This document shows, in pieces, positions 26,755 through 34,584 of a stretch of DNA of 64,000 nt (position 1 is the stretch's first letter; each line of letters opens with the position of its first letter). The stretch covers positions 1,293,736-1,357,735 of the forward strand of contig NZ_VUNZ01000001.1 in the NCBI RefSeq assembly GCF_008386505.1, in the 5' to 3' direction. The notes below the pieces were generated by a model. That model did not search any database and was not told the DNA's origin. It was given only the letters and a program-made list of their open reading frames with translations. Source of the DNA: Chryseobacterium sediminis (GTDB lineage: Bacteria; Bacteroidota; Bacteroidia; Flavobacteriales; Weeksellaceae). The position numbers and the translations under genes are program-made.

Positions 26755-27759
26755 TTAGAGTACAATATTATTCTTTGGGGTAATGGCTGGCGGAAGATCA
26801 GATTCGTCCAGCATATCTCTCATATCAATTTCTATGGTACGACTGATCTGAGTAATAGGAACATCGTTAGGACTTCCTTCAAATGGGTTTACAGAGGCTT
26901 CTCCTACGCTATCTAATGTATGGAAGCACCATGTCACCAATAAAGAAAACGGAATATTAAACCATATTGTCCATCCTTCTACTATTGTTCCGTCTCCTAA
27001 TTTATCAAGTTCTTTCAATAATCCGAAAGGCACAAAAAGAATGAATAAAAGCAAAAGATAAGTGGTGATTGAGGAGAAGTTTCTTGGATAGGGAAAGTTT
27101 TTAATTCTTTCTGCTTTACCCTGATTATCGGTAAATTTCACCAACTGCTGATTGATTTGCGTCCATTGAAAATCATTAAGTTCTCCTTTTTCGTAAACTT
27201 CAGACAAAGCTTTACTCTGGCTGGCCATCAATTGCGTTGCTCTGTTCTTTTTGCCTAAAATATATTGAAGCTCTGGCTCGGACAGGTATTTTTTCAATTC
27301 GTCATCCAGCTTAGAAAGCCTTTCCGGGATATCATACTTCCTGGAATATTCATCAAACTGGGCTGTACCCATATTTTCCCATGCTCTTGGCTCACGAAGC
27401 TGGAATCTTAATGCGGTAAGCCATGCATAATGACGAAGAAACATTTCTTTTACTTTACCTGCATCTTTGGAAAGCAGTGCATCTCTCAGAATATACCCGA
27501 AACTACGGCTGTCATTAATGATAGCTCCATAAATCTGTCTTGCTTCCCAAAGTCTGCTATAGCTGGCATTGTTTTTAAATCCTACAATAAAAGCAACTGC
27601 AGTTCCCATTATGGCAATTGGCTGCCACGGAACTGAGAGAAATTTCCAGCCTAGAAAGTACAGAACTGTGGGAATAGCTGATAATACAACAAGAGCATAA
27701 ATACTCCGTCTGGTCCAGGTAATGAACTCACGGGCTCCAAATCTTTTTCCTGAATGCAT
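26755..27759 (-). CDS. Bestrophin-family ion channel (UPF0187/YneE)
   Basis: 334 residues. Bestrophin signatures: WTRRSIYALVVLSAIPTVLY (first helix), VGFKNNASYSRLWEARQIYG (family hallmark N--A--R-WE-R), LPFGLLKEL-type later helices and FNIPFSLLVTWCFHTLDSVG, then NPFEGSPNDVPI-TQISRTIE, the conserved acidic/proline segment. Bacterial members form pentameric channels, cation-selective in the characterised case. Lies 84 bp upstream of the antiporter in the same direction; no shared function is proven. Confidence 0.9.
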   Translation of the reverse strand: MHSGKRFGAREFITWTRRSIYALVVLSAIPTVLYFLGWKFLSVPWQPIAIMGTAVAFIVGFKNNASYSRLWEARQIYGAIINDSRSFGYILRDALLSKDAGKVKEMFLRHYAWLTALRFQLREPRAWENMGTAQFDEYSRKYDIPERLSKLDDELKKYLSEPELQYILGKKNRATQLMASQSKALSEVYEKGELNDFQWTQINQQLVKFTDNQGKAERIKNFPYPRNFSSITTYLLLLFILFVPFGLLKELDKLGDGTIVEGWTIWFNIPFSLLVTWCFHTLDSVGEASVNPFEGSPNDVPITQISRTIEIDMRDMLDESDLPPAITPKNNIVL

Positions 27760-27835
27760 AGGTGTTTATTTTTTGTGTTTATTATTTTTATTTTTCAAAT
27801 AATGATCTTCATCAAGCATTCAGCAGCGGTTACGA

Positions 27836-28522
27836 TTAGTTTTTGGTAAATGGAATATTATTATAAAAACCAATCTGAATCTGTCCGCGATTTCTGTTTT
27901 CCTGAATCTGATTCATATAACCTGCTTCAATCCTCATATTTTTATTAATGACATATCCTAAAGCTCCATAGACTCTGTTTCTGTCGAAAACCGGACTGTT
28001 GAAGTGCAGGAAAATCTCATTGTATACTGATGCATAAAGGGTTTTCGGCAGCAATTCTTTTTGAGTAATCGGAATATTTACCCCCAGCATATAACGAAAC
28101 CTCATCCTGAAATCATCTTCCAGAAAACGTTCTTCCAAACGGTAGCGGTGCTGAAGGTAAAAACGTCCAAATTTCTGCTTGGTAATATACTGCTGGAAAA
28201 TTCGGTGTTCTATATTTTCCTTTTTCTCCCCGTTTACATAAGGCTGGCTCAGAATGAAACCATATCCCAATAAAACATTGTTATTATTTTCTGTAAGATC
28301 ATAGCCAATCCCTGTACGGATCAGTAACTGTTCCAGATCTCCAACCGCATCAAAATTACGGTACTGAATCTCATTATGCCAGTTCAGTTTCTTGCTGATC
28401 TTGTTATTTCCAAAATACATATACCATGCTCCCAGATCATTTTTTTGAGCAAATGTCAAAATGGATCCCAAACCTAATACTGTGAATGCCAACTTCGTAA
28501 AAACCTTTCTCATGCTTATCAA
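27836..28522 (-). CDS. DUF2490 outer-membrane beta-barrel protein
   Basis: 228 residues. Signal peptide ending LTFAQ, then DLGAWYMYFGNNKISKKLNWHNEIQYR, the typical DUF2490 start, and regular amphipathic strands (FGRFYLQHRYRLEERFL, ITQKELLPKTLYASVYNEIF, MRIEAGYMNQIQENR). The C-terminus IQIGFYNNIPFTKN lacks the usual terminal aromatic. A beta-barrel of ~12 strands is likely. Function unknown; members occur across Bacteroidota. Gap of 76 bp to the bestrophin gene. Confidence 0.85.
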   Translation of the reverse strand: MISMRKVFTKLAFTVLGLGSILTFAQKNDLGAWYMYFGNNKISKKLNWHNEIQYRNFDAVGDLEQLLIRTGIGYDLTENNNNVLLGYGFILSQPYVNGEKKENIEHRIFQQYITKQKFGRFYLQHRYRLEERFLEDDFRMRFRYMLGVNIPITQKELLPKTLYASVYNEIFLHFNSPVFDRNRVYGALGYVINKNMRIEAGYMNQIQENRNRGQIQIGFYNNIPFTKN

Positions 28523-28634
28523 TTACTATTATCTATCGTTTTTAACAAAATTAATATTTTAAATCAATAATAGCAAGTAATATTTAATACCATGATTTAA
28601 AGAGAGATGAATCAAATGGTTTTATTTCTCGAAA

Positions 28635-29027
28635 CTAGCTTGGAACCTGTTCTGTCAATACATCCGTTTCATTTTGATCAAAATAAGTACAAGTCATGGC
28701 ATTAAGGTCCATCTTCCAGCCTTTGACTCCGTTTTCCGCACAGTCATTACAGAAAGTCATATAGTCTGTTCCTCCCTGTTGGTGAAGTTTGAGTCTCTGT
28801 TTAAAGTTTTCAAGGTTTAAGCTTTTTGAAACAGTAAGTGGATTATATTTACTTCCTGTCTGGACAGACTGATTTTCCAGGTCAAAATATTGTGTATTTC
28901 CATCAGAAACGTATGTTGTATAATGAGAAACGCCTAACTTTTTTACAGCCTGAATATAAGCTGGGAAATCGGCTCCGCTTTTCACTTTCTGATGTTCGGT
29001 TTTAATGTCTTCAATTGTAAATTTCAT
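28635..29027 (-). CDS. DUF1398 family protein
   Basis: 130 residues, no signal. MKFTIEDIKTEHQKVKSGADFPAYIQAVKKLGVSHYTTYVSDG and the later TDYMTFCNDCAENGVKGWKMDL match DUF1398 (YbcV-like), including a cysteine pair in CNDCAENGVKGW and the conserved WKMD. These proteins were once called phage-envelope-like but are widespread in cellular genomes. Function unknown. Single gene. Confidence 0.85.
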   Translation of the reverse strand: MKFTIEDIKTEHQKVKSGADFPAYIQAVKKLGVSHYTTYVSDGNTQYFDLENQSVQTGSKYNPLTVSKSLNLENFKQRLKLHQQGGTDYMTFCNDCAENGVKGWKMDLNAMTCTYFDQNETDVLTEQVPS

Positions 29028-29140
29028 TTTTTATGTTTTTTATGTTTATTAAGAAAAATCTTCCGTCATGTTGTGATCTCTGATGTTTTCTTTCATCAAA
29101 TTTAAAAATTTTTGGGATGCAAATATAGAGCAAATAAAAA

Positions 29141-29161
29141 ACCGGCAATGTGATTGCCGGT
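29141..29161 (-). terminator. Rho-independent terminator after the PhnB-like gene
   Basis: Perfect 9-bp stem ACCGGCAAT/ATTGCCGGT with a 3-nt loop, preceded on the plus strand by AAAAA (a U-run in the minus-strand transcript). Confidence 0.88.
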
Positions 29162-29197
29162 AAGTTCTAACTATATTTCAAATACAAAATATTAATG

Positions 29198-29647
29198 TTA
29201 TGGATGTTGCTGCATTTTAGCAGGATCATCATAGTTTACCATCCAGTTGATTCCGAATTTATCGCTAAACATTCCGAAATAAGCCCCCCAGAAAGTATCT
29301 GCCATCGGCATTGTTACTTGTCCTCCAGCAGAAAGACCTCCGAATAATTTGTCTGCTTCTTCTTTAGATTCTGCATTCACAGAAATAGAGAAATTGTTCC
29401 CTGCTTTGAAATTGGAAGACCACTCTCCTCCTGTATCGCTTCCCATTAAAATTGTTTCTTTAGAAATCGGAAGTGAAACATGCATAATTTTGTCTTTGTC
29501 TTCCTCAGGAGTTTCTTTTCCTTCCATTGGAGGCATTTCTCCAAAAGTTCCGATGTACGGATATTCTCCACCGAAAACAGATTTATAGAAATCGAATGCT
29601 TCTTTGCAATTTCCGTTGAATGTCAGGTAAACGTTTACTGTTGCCAT
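29198..29647 (-). CDS. PhnB-like VOC-family protein
   Basis: 149 residues. VYLTFNGNCKEAFDFYKSVFGG is the hallmark of PhnB/3-demethylubiquinone-methyltransferase-like VOC proteins; ILMGSDTGGEW, NFSISVNAESKEEADKLFGGLS and FWGAYFGMFSDKFGINWMVN complete the fold. Substrate unknown. It heads a minus-strand series of small genes and is closed by the terminator at 29141-29161. Confidence 0.9.
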   Translation of the reverse strand: MATVNVYLTFNGNCKEAFDFYKSVFGGEYPYIGTFGEMPPMEGKETPEEDKDKIMHVSLPISKETILMGSDTGGEWSSNFKAGNNFSISVNAESKEEADKLFGGLSAGGQVTMPMADTFWGAYFGMFSDKFGINWMVNYDDPAKMQQHP

Positions 29648-29689
29648 AATTGTCTTGTTTTTTTAAGTTTAGTTTTAATTTGTATATTA

Positions 29690-30235
29690 TTAAGGTTTTT
29701 CAGATAAAGCTTTTAATCTTGAAAGTCCTTTCTGATAGTCTTTTCCAACAGCATCTTCCATATTCATAAATAGTTTCATCAAAGTAAACGGATAAGGAAT
29801 CTGTGATGTAAATCCCCAGGTCGCTTTGCTTCCGTTTCCTTCCGGAACTACTTTTACATAAGCGTTTGCTTCACTTTCATAGGGCGTAAGAAATTTAATT
29901 TCCGTATCGATTCTTTTATCTGCTTCATCTATCTTTTTCAATTCCTGGCAACCTTTTCCTGCATTTTTATTTTTACTGTCCCAGCAAACTTTTTCTCCTG
30001 GCTGTCCGGTTGTACCTGTCCAGTCTTTTTTCATATTAGGATCAAGATCATTCCATGGGCTCCATTGATCCATCGCTTTGAGGGTATTGGTATTTTGCCA
30101 TACTTTTTCTACGGGTGCATTGATAGAAATTGTTTTTTCATATTTGCAATCTCCTGAAATAAAAGCAGCCACAACTAATAAAATGATTAGTAATGCGACT
30201 AAAAGTAAAATAATTCTTTTAAATGTTCTCATCAT
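29690..30235 (-). CDS. SRPBCC-family (polyketide cyclase-like) protein with N-terminal anchor
   Basis: 181 residues. A single transmembrane segment at about residues 7-30 (IILLLVALLIILLVVAAFISG) is followed by an SRPBCC domain: KTISINAPVEKVWQNTNTLKAMDQWSPW, WDSKNKNAGKGCQELKKI, and a C-terminal helix LMKLFMNMEDAVGKDYQKGLS. This anchored form is common in Bacteroidota. The domain should face the periplasm and bind an unknown ligand. The gap to the VOC gene at 30253 is 17 bp, consistent with co-transcription. Confidence 0.87.
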   Translation of the reverse strand: MMRTFKRIILLLVALLIILLVVAAFISGDCKYEKTISINAPVEKVWQNTNTLKAMDQWSPWNDLDPNMKKDWTGTTGQPGEKVCWDSKNKNAGKGCQELKKIDEADKRIDTEIKFLTPYESEANAYVKVVPEGNGSKATWGFTSQIPYPFTLMKLFMNMEDAVGKDYQKGLSRLKALSEKP

Positions 30236-30252
30236 GAATGTTTTTATAATTT

Positions 30253-30624
30253 TTATCTGTGTTGATCTATAAGAATCATATTTCCATCGGGATCTTTCAG
30301 GTAAATATGTTCTGGGCCTGAAGTTGTCTCATCAGCTTCTTTGCCAATTTCAACTCCACTTTCTTTTAATCTTTTCTGAATTTCACGCACATCTTCAAAG
30401 GATTCAAGATTCTGTGCATTTTCATCCCATCCCGGATTGAAAGTAAGCATATTTCCGTCAAACATAGCCTGAAAAAGTCCTATCAAAGTAGAACCGTTTT
30501 TCATGATCAGGTAGTTACTTTCTATAGTTCCTGCCATAGTTGTAAAGCCCAGTTTCTCATAAAAGTCCCTGGATTTCTGAAGGTCTTTTACACTTAAGCT
30601 GATTGAAAATGCTCCTAATTTCAT
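30253..30624 (-). CDS. VOC/glyoxalase-family protein
   Basis: 123 residues. FSISLSVKDLQKSRDFYEKLGF and EHIYLKDPDGNMILIDQH are the two halves of a VOC module. Members with this layout are named glyoxalase or bleomycin-resistance proteins. No metal-site assignment is made. It overlaps the membrane protein gene at 30621-31025 by 4 bp, so the two are translationally coupled. Confidence 0.88.
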   Translation of the reverse strand: MKLGAFSISLSVKDLQKSRDFYEKLGFTTMAGTIESNYLIMKNGSTLIGLFQAMFDGNMLTFNPGWDENAQNLESFEDVREIQKRLKESGVEIGKEADETTSGPEHIYLKDPDGNMILIDQHR

Positions 30625-31025
30625 ATTTTTTTTGTTTTTAAAGCGAGTTTATGTCCTACGAAAACCAATCCCCAAACGAGGATTCCTAAAATCCAGAACC
30701 AGATTGGAGTAGGTAAAGATACCATCATATAAATGGTCATCAGTAGAAAAATGATTCCACAGATTATGGCGGCAGTAGGTTTTCCGTTATTAGAAATTTT
30801 TGAGGCTGTAAATCCGGAAACAACGGCTGCTAAAGCATATGCCAGAATAATAAAAAACAGAGCCATAAAAGGAGCATCAGTAATATACACTTTCAGGGCT
30901 TCCATATCTCCTGCTGCAGCTTCTGCGGGAGGAGGATACAGATAATGTCCTGTTTTTTCTACCACTGTAATACAGATAGAACCCACAATAAGCCCCACCA
31001 CCACAGCTAATATACTTCTCAGCAT
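30621..31025 (-). CDS. Small four-helix membrane protein of unknown function
   Basis: 134 residues with about four hydrophobic segments (ILAVVVGLIVGSICI, PFMALFFIILAYALAAVVS, AAIICGIIFLLMTIYM, IWFWILGILVWGLVFVGHKLAL). After the first helix is an acidic alanine-rich loop (PPPAEAAAGDMEALKV). Similar proteins recur in Flavobacteriia as uncharacterised membrane proteins. Coupled to the VOC gene by a 4-bp overlap and two bases from the next upstream gene, so it belongs to the same operon. Confidence 0.8.
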   Translation of the reverse strand: MLRSILAVVVGLIVGSICITVVEKTGHYLYPPPAEAAAGDMEALKVYITDAPFMALFFIILAYALAAVVSGFTASKISNNGKPTAAIICGIIFLLMTIYMMVSLPTPIWFWILGILVWGLVFVGHKLALKTKKI

Positions 31026-31027
31026 GA

Positions 31028-31498
31028 TTATTGGTTTTTTAAATGGGTTTTAAACGCTATCGTTCCGTCATAGCTTTTCCAGTCTCCTATAAGCTCAATA
31101 TACTGTCCTTCAATTTTTTCTGTTTTCTTATTCCATTTAAAATTATAGACAAATTTACCCTTAAAAAGCCCTGAATGTTTTCCTTTATTCTCTTCTGCAA
31201 GTTCATATTCCCCAAACACAGTACCCTGCTTCCTGGAATCTTTATATTTTGAAATGGTAATTTTACCTTCAAATTTTGTGTAGTTGGTATCTACAAGGGA
31301 ATATCCTGAAACAAAATATTCCTGATCATTCTTTTTATTCTGCTCAGAAATATTGATCTTCAGTTTCAGTTCCTGACCTTTGTTTCCAATAGTTCCCAGA
31401 TAAGGTTTACTGTTATTCAGCCAGGTATTTGAAATATCCGGCATCTGCCCCAATACAAAATTGGCCGCCAGAAGGAAGAGTAATAAAAGTTTTTTCAT
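31028..31498 (-). CDS. Exported protein of unknown function
   Basis: 156 residues from the ATG at 31498, where the signal peptide MKKLLLLFLLAANFVLGQ begins; an in-frame ATG at 31519 would overlap the upstream gene and give an unlikely leader (MAFKTHC). The mature part is beta-rich and polar (YLGTIGNKGQELKLKINIS, KHSGLFKGKFVYNFKWNKK, IEGQYIELIGDWKSYDG). It looks like a small calycin- or sandwich-type domain, but no named family is recognised. In the same minus-strand run as DUF1569 and the small membrane protein. Confidence 0.8.
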   Translation of the reverse strand: MKKLLLLFLLAANFVLGQMPDISNTWLNNSKPYLGTIGNKGQELKLKINISEQNKKNDQEYFVSGYSLVDTNYTKFEGKITISKYKDSRKQGTVFGEYELAEENKGKHSGLFKGKFVYNFKWNKKTEKIEGQYIELIGDWKSYDGTIAFKTHLKNQ

Positions 31499-31508
31499 GC
31501 AGTGAGTT

Positions 31509-31964
31509 TTAAACGCCAAATTGTGACAGATGGTGGTTCAGATGTTTGGCAAACATATTGTTCCACTCCTGCGCTTTTAGTTTTCCGAAAGAAAAAGATT
31601 CTTTCCCATCAAAAGCGTCTGCCCCCAATTGCTGTGTTTTTTGAATAAAACCAATCAGTCTTGTTTTTTCTTCGTGAAAGTTTTTTCTGGTTGTCACCAA
31701 AAACTGTGGAGCCGTAGGAGAATCTCTTGGATATGCTTTCTCTCCTACTACTTTAGGTTTCACAAAGGTTTTTAATATAAATTTTGCAATAGATCCCGGT
31801 TTTTTATGTTTTTCCGGCTCATATATCATTTCATAGGTTATACAGCAGTGTGCCAGCATCTGATCTACCGTCATTTTTCCCCATAAACCATGGGTGTCTT
31901 CCACCAGTTTATTTATCCTATCAATATAATTTTGAGCATCTTTTGCATCAAATACATTTTCCAT
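31509..31964 (-). CDS. DUF1569/DinB-like protein
   Basis: 151 residues. MTVDQMLAHCCITYEMIYEP, followed by FLVTTRKNFHEEKTRLIGFI and WNNMFAKHLNHHLSQFGV, fits the four-helix DinB-like DUF1569 family, with histidines His-Cys (near residue 39) and HLNHH at the C-terminal helix as potential metal ligands. Such proteins may be bacillithiol- or metal-dependent transferases, unproven here. First gene of the 28.6-32 kb minus-strand run. Confidence 0.88.
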   Translation of the reverse strand: MENVFDAKDAQNYIDRINKLVEDTHGLWGKMTVDQMLAHCCITYEMIYEPEKHKKPGSIAKFILKTFVKPKVVGEKAYPRDSPTAPQFLVTTRKNFHEEKTRLIGFIQKTQQLGADAFDGKESFSFGKLKAQEWNNMFAKHLNHHLSQFGV

Positions 31965-32038
31965 ATAATTTCTATTTTACCAAAGACAAATATATCAGTT
32001 TTTTTGTTTGATTTTATAGTTGGCTGAAAAAATTGGAA

Positions 32039-32340
32039 GTTGCTGGTTACTGGTTGCTGGTGTGCGATTATGTGTAGGAATAATACGAGGTGCGGGATTC
32101 GGGATGCGGGATGCGAGGTGGGGGGTTTTGGGGTTGCGAGTTTGGGATTAAGCGTAGGGATTAAGGCTGAAGGAATATGGGGTGCAGGATTTTTAGTTTG
32201 GATACTGATTATGTCTGACTTATTTTTTGATCATGGTACTTTGAATTATGGCAAGTAAATACCGGCAACAAAATAATTGGTACAATCCACCAGCAACTGA
32301 TAAACGACAACTAGCACATAACAACTAAGCAACCAGCAAC
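32039..32340. repeat. Non-coding repeat-like element with imperfect terminal inverted repeats
   Basis: In the 382-bp gap between the DUF1569 and ABC-permease genes. Left end GTTGCTGGTTACTGGTTGCT (32039-32058) pairs with the right end at 32331-32340 and inwards: GTTGCTGGTT is exact and later bases match partly. The interior 32085-32190 is strongly G-rich (GGGATGCGGGATGCGAGG at 32101-32118), very unlike the AT-rich neighbourhood, and shares this motif with 7443-7460. No open frame with a recognisable product was found. Confidence 0.5.
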
Positions 32341-32346
32341 AAAAAA

Positions 32347-33555
32347 CTACTCAACATCCTCCGAAGAAGCGTTCTCCACTGCAATTTCCTGTGGCGCTGC
32401 TTTTTTGAAAATAAACCAAAGCTTGATCTTTAAAGCAATCCAGCCTATAACAGCGTATACCACTAAAAGAATACTTAAATGTTTCAGGTAAGGAAATGTA
32501 AGTTCTACCGAACCTTTTTGAATTAATAAAATCTTGAAAGCCTGTAAAAAGGGTGTTAATGGAATAATATTGGCGATAAACTGAACGAAAGCCGGCATCG
32601 CACTCAAAGGCCATGTGAAACCACTGATGATGAAAGCCGGTGAAGCAATTACCATAAGGATTTGTGTAGCTTTCAATGCATCAGGAATCAGGATACTGAT
32701 AAATACTCCTAAAAATGAAACTGATCCTACAAAGACCGCTGTCAGGAGAATAAAATTAAATATTCCTTCAGGCATCGGAACATGGAAAATCATATGCATA
32801 AAGTAATAAATACCTACAATAAGAATAGAAAATACCCAGATAGGAATTACTTTGATAAGCATGGTTGGGAAGGCCCATTTTTTCATTTTCAAGTATTCTT
32901 TCACAAAAGATCCTCTTTCAAATTCAGCAGCAAAGCTTACAGCCATAGCCAATAGGATCACCTGCTGTAATACTACTGCCAGCATTGCCGGCCACATGAA
33001 GATCAGGTAGTTTCCGGTAGTATTGAAAAGGGTAATATAATTGGCTTTGAAAGGTTCATATTGTGTCACAGCCTTTGCTGCAGGCATTCCTGCTTTCTGA
33101 AGAGCTTTTATGGATGCTCCGGCAGAGAACGTCCCTATGGTCAGCTGAAGGGCTTTGGAAGCAAAATTTGCTGTTAAAACATTTCCGGTATTGATATAAA
33201 CATTCAGTTCGGGATATTTTTTCTGAAGCATATCTCCTTCAAATCTTGAGGGAATAATCACCACAGCGGCTGCTTCATGCCTGATCACCTCATCTTTGAT
33301 GCTCAGAGGTTCCTGCAGGTATCTGATAATTTTGATGCTTTTATTATCATCCAGCATTTCCGTCAATTGGTTGGACAAAGGAGTATTGTCTCTATCTACC
33401 ACCAATACAGGAGTATTTTCAACTTTTCCGCTTTTGTAGACAAATCCCAGCAAGGTTGCATAGAAGACCGGTGCCAAAAAGAACACCGTCCTTAAGGTAG
33501 AATTGCCGATAAAAAGTTTGAACTCACGTTTTAAAAGACGGAAAAATTCTTTCAT
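32347..33555 (-). CDS. ABC-2-type transporter permease
   Basis: 402 residues from the ATG at 33555 (MKEFFRLLKREFKLFIGNST); an in-frame upstream ATG at 33615 gives an unlikely leader. A first transmembrane helix (TVFFLAPVFYATLLGFVY) is followed by a ~150-residue extracytoplasmic domain (VLVVDRDNTPLSNQLTEML) and five C-terminal helices, the layout of ABC-2 permeases of the YhhJ/YbhR type. The C-terminal tail is acidic. It is the last gene of a TolC/HlyD/permease operon, so it should export a small molecule across both membranes. No ATP-binding gene is next to it. Confidence 0.9.
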   Translation of the reverse strand: MKEFFRLLKREFKLFIGNSTLRTVFFLAPVFYATLLGFVYKSGKVENTPVLVVDRDNTPLSNQLTEMLDDNKSIKIIRYLQEPLSIKDEVIRHEAAAVVIIPSRFEGDMLQKKYPELNVYINTGNVLTANFASKALQLTIGTFSAGASIKALQKAGMPAAKAVTQYEPFKANYITLFNTTGNYLIFMWPAMLAVVLQQVILLAMAVSFAAEFERGSFVKEYLKMKKWAFPTMLIKVIPIWVFSILIVGIYYFMHMIFHVPMPEGIFNFILLTAVFVGSVSFLGVFISILIPDALKATQILMVIASPAFIISGFTWPLSAMPAFVQFIANIIPLTPFLQAFKILLIQKGSVELTFPYLKHLSILLVVYAVIGWIALKIKLWFIFKKAAPQEIAVENASSEDVE

Positions 33556-33616
33556 CTGTATATTTTTATATTTTGAAGAATGAAAGTCGATAGAACCTCC
33601 ATCCGTTCTTTTCAAT

Positions 33617-34573
33617 TTATTTCAGAATTACGTTGGCATTGACTAAAATACTTTTAGCCTTATTCATGTCTTTGGGCTTTACTTTGATCTCATAGATTGC
33701 ATCCTGCAACTGGTAATCAGGGTAAGCCGTTGTAATATCCGCATACTTTGTCAGCTGTTTGATGTATACAATATTTCCGGTGAGAGTTTCTTTATTGTAA
33801 ACGATCTGCATGGTAACCTCCTGCCCTTTTTTATATTTTGAAATAGCACTTTCCGGAATCGTAAACCTGAAATAAGTACTTTCCGGGATATATCCGTTGA
33901 ATAGGGCAAAACCTGCTGTTGCAAGCTCTCCGGTGTTTAAACTGATGGTTTCTATTTCCATATCATTGGTGGCAATGATGTATCTTTCGGAATATGCTAC
34001 ATTGGCTTCCTGTAAAGCTCCTTTGGCCTGTGATGCCTGTCCTGCCGCCATTTCTATTTTTTCAAAACGGGTTCCTCTGTTGACGTCATCCAGCTCTGCC
34101 ACTACCGCATCATATTGTGCTTTTGCCCCCTGTAATTTTGCATAAATTTCGTCATGAGCCTGCGGAGACATTAAACTGTCACGGAACATATTGTTTGCTC
34201 TTTTGTAAGATTTCTGGGCAAATTCATATTGTTCTTTTAAGCCTTTATATTTGGCCTGAAGCTGTCTCAACTGATCCGATGTAGCTCCGTTTTTTGCCAT
34301 TTGCTCCTGAGCGGAAGCTGCATTTACTGCGCCCTGCGCCTGTGCTATTTTTGCAGACACTTCTGGTACATCAAGCTGAGCTAAGGTATCTCCTTTTTTT
34401 ACCGTCTGACCTTCGGAAACATATATTTTTAAGATCCTTCCGGTAACTTTAGGAGCAAAAGAGATCACATCCTTTTTAGTTTTTCCTTCAGGTTCTTTGA
34501 TTTTTTCATTTTTTTTGTCACAGCTCCCCAATAAAAACAGAGCAGCGAAGAGTATAGATATATTTTTATGCAT
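33617..34573 (-). CDS. HlyD-family periplasmic adaptor lipoprotein
   Basis: 318 residues. Lipoprotein signal MHKNISILFAALFLLGSC. VTGRILKIYVSEGQTVKKGDTLAQLD is the biotinyl-lipoyl domain; residues ~75-185 are a coiled-coil hairpin (AKIAQAQGAVNAASAQEQMA, LQAKYKGLKEQYEFAQKSYK); then the beta-barrel domain with FRFTIPESAISKYKKGQEVT. It bridges the inner-membrane permease (32347-33555) and TolC (34585-36003). Upstream neighbour TolC ends 11 bp before it. The exported substrate is unknown. Confidence 0.93.
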   Translation of the reverse strand: MHKNISILFAALFLLGSCDKKNEKIKEPEGKTKKDVISFAPKVTGRILKIYVSEGQTVKKGDTLAQLDVPEVSAKIAQAQGAVNAASAQEQMAKNGATSDQLRQLQAKYKGLKEQYEFAQKSYKRANNMFRDSLMSPQAHDEIYAKLQGAKAQYDAVVAELDDVNRGTRFEKIEMAAGQASQAKGALQEANVAYSERYIIATNDMEIETISLNTGELATAGFALFNGYIPESTYFRFTIPESAISKYKKGQEVTMQIVYNKETLTGNIVYIKQLTKYADITTAYPDYQLQDAIYEIKVKPKDMNKAKSILVNANVILK

Positions 34574-34584
34574 TATTTAAATTT

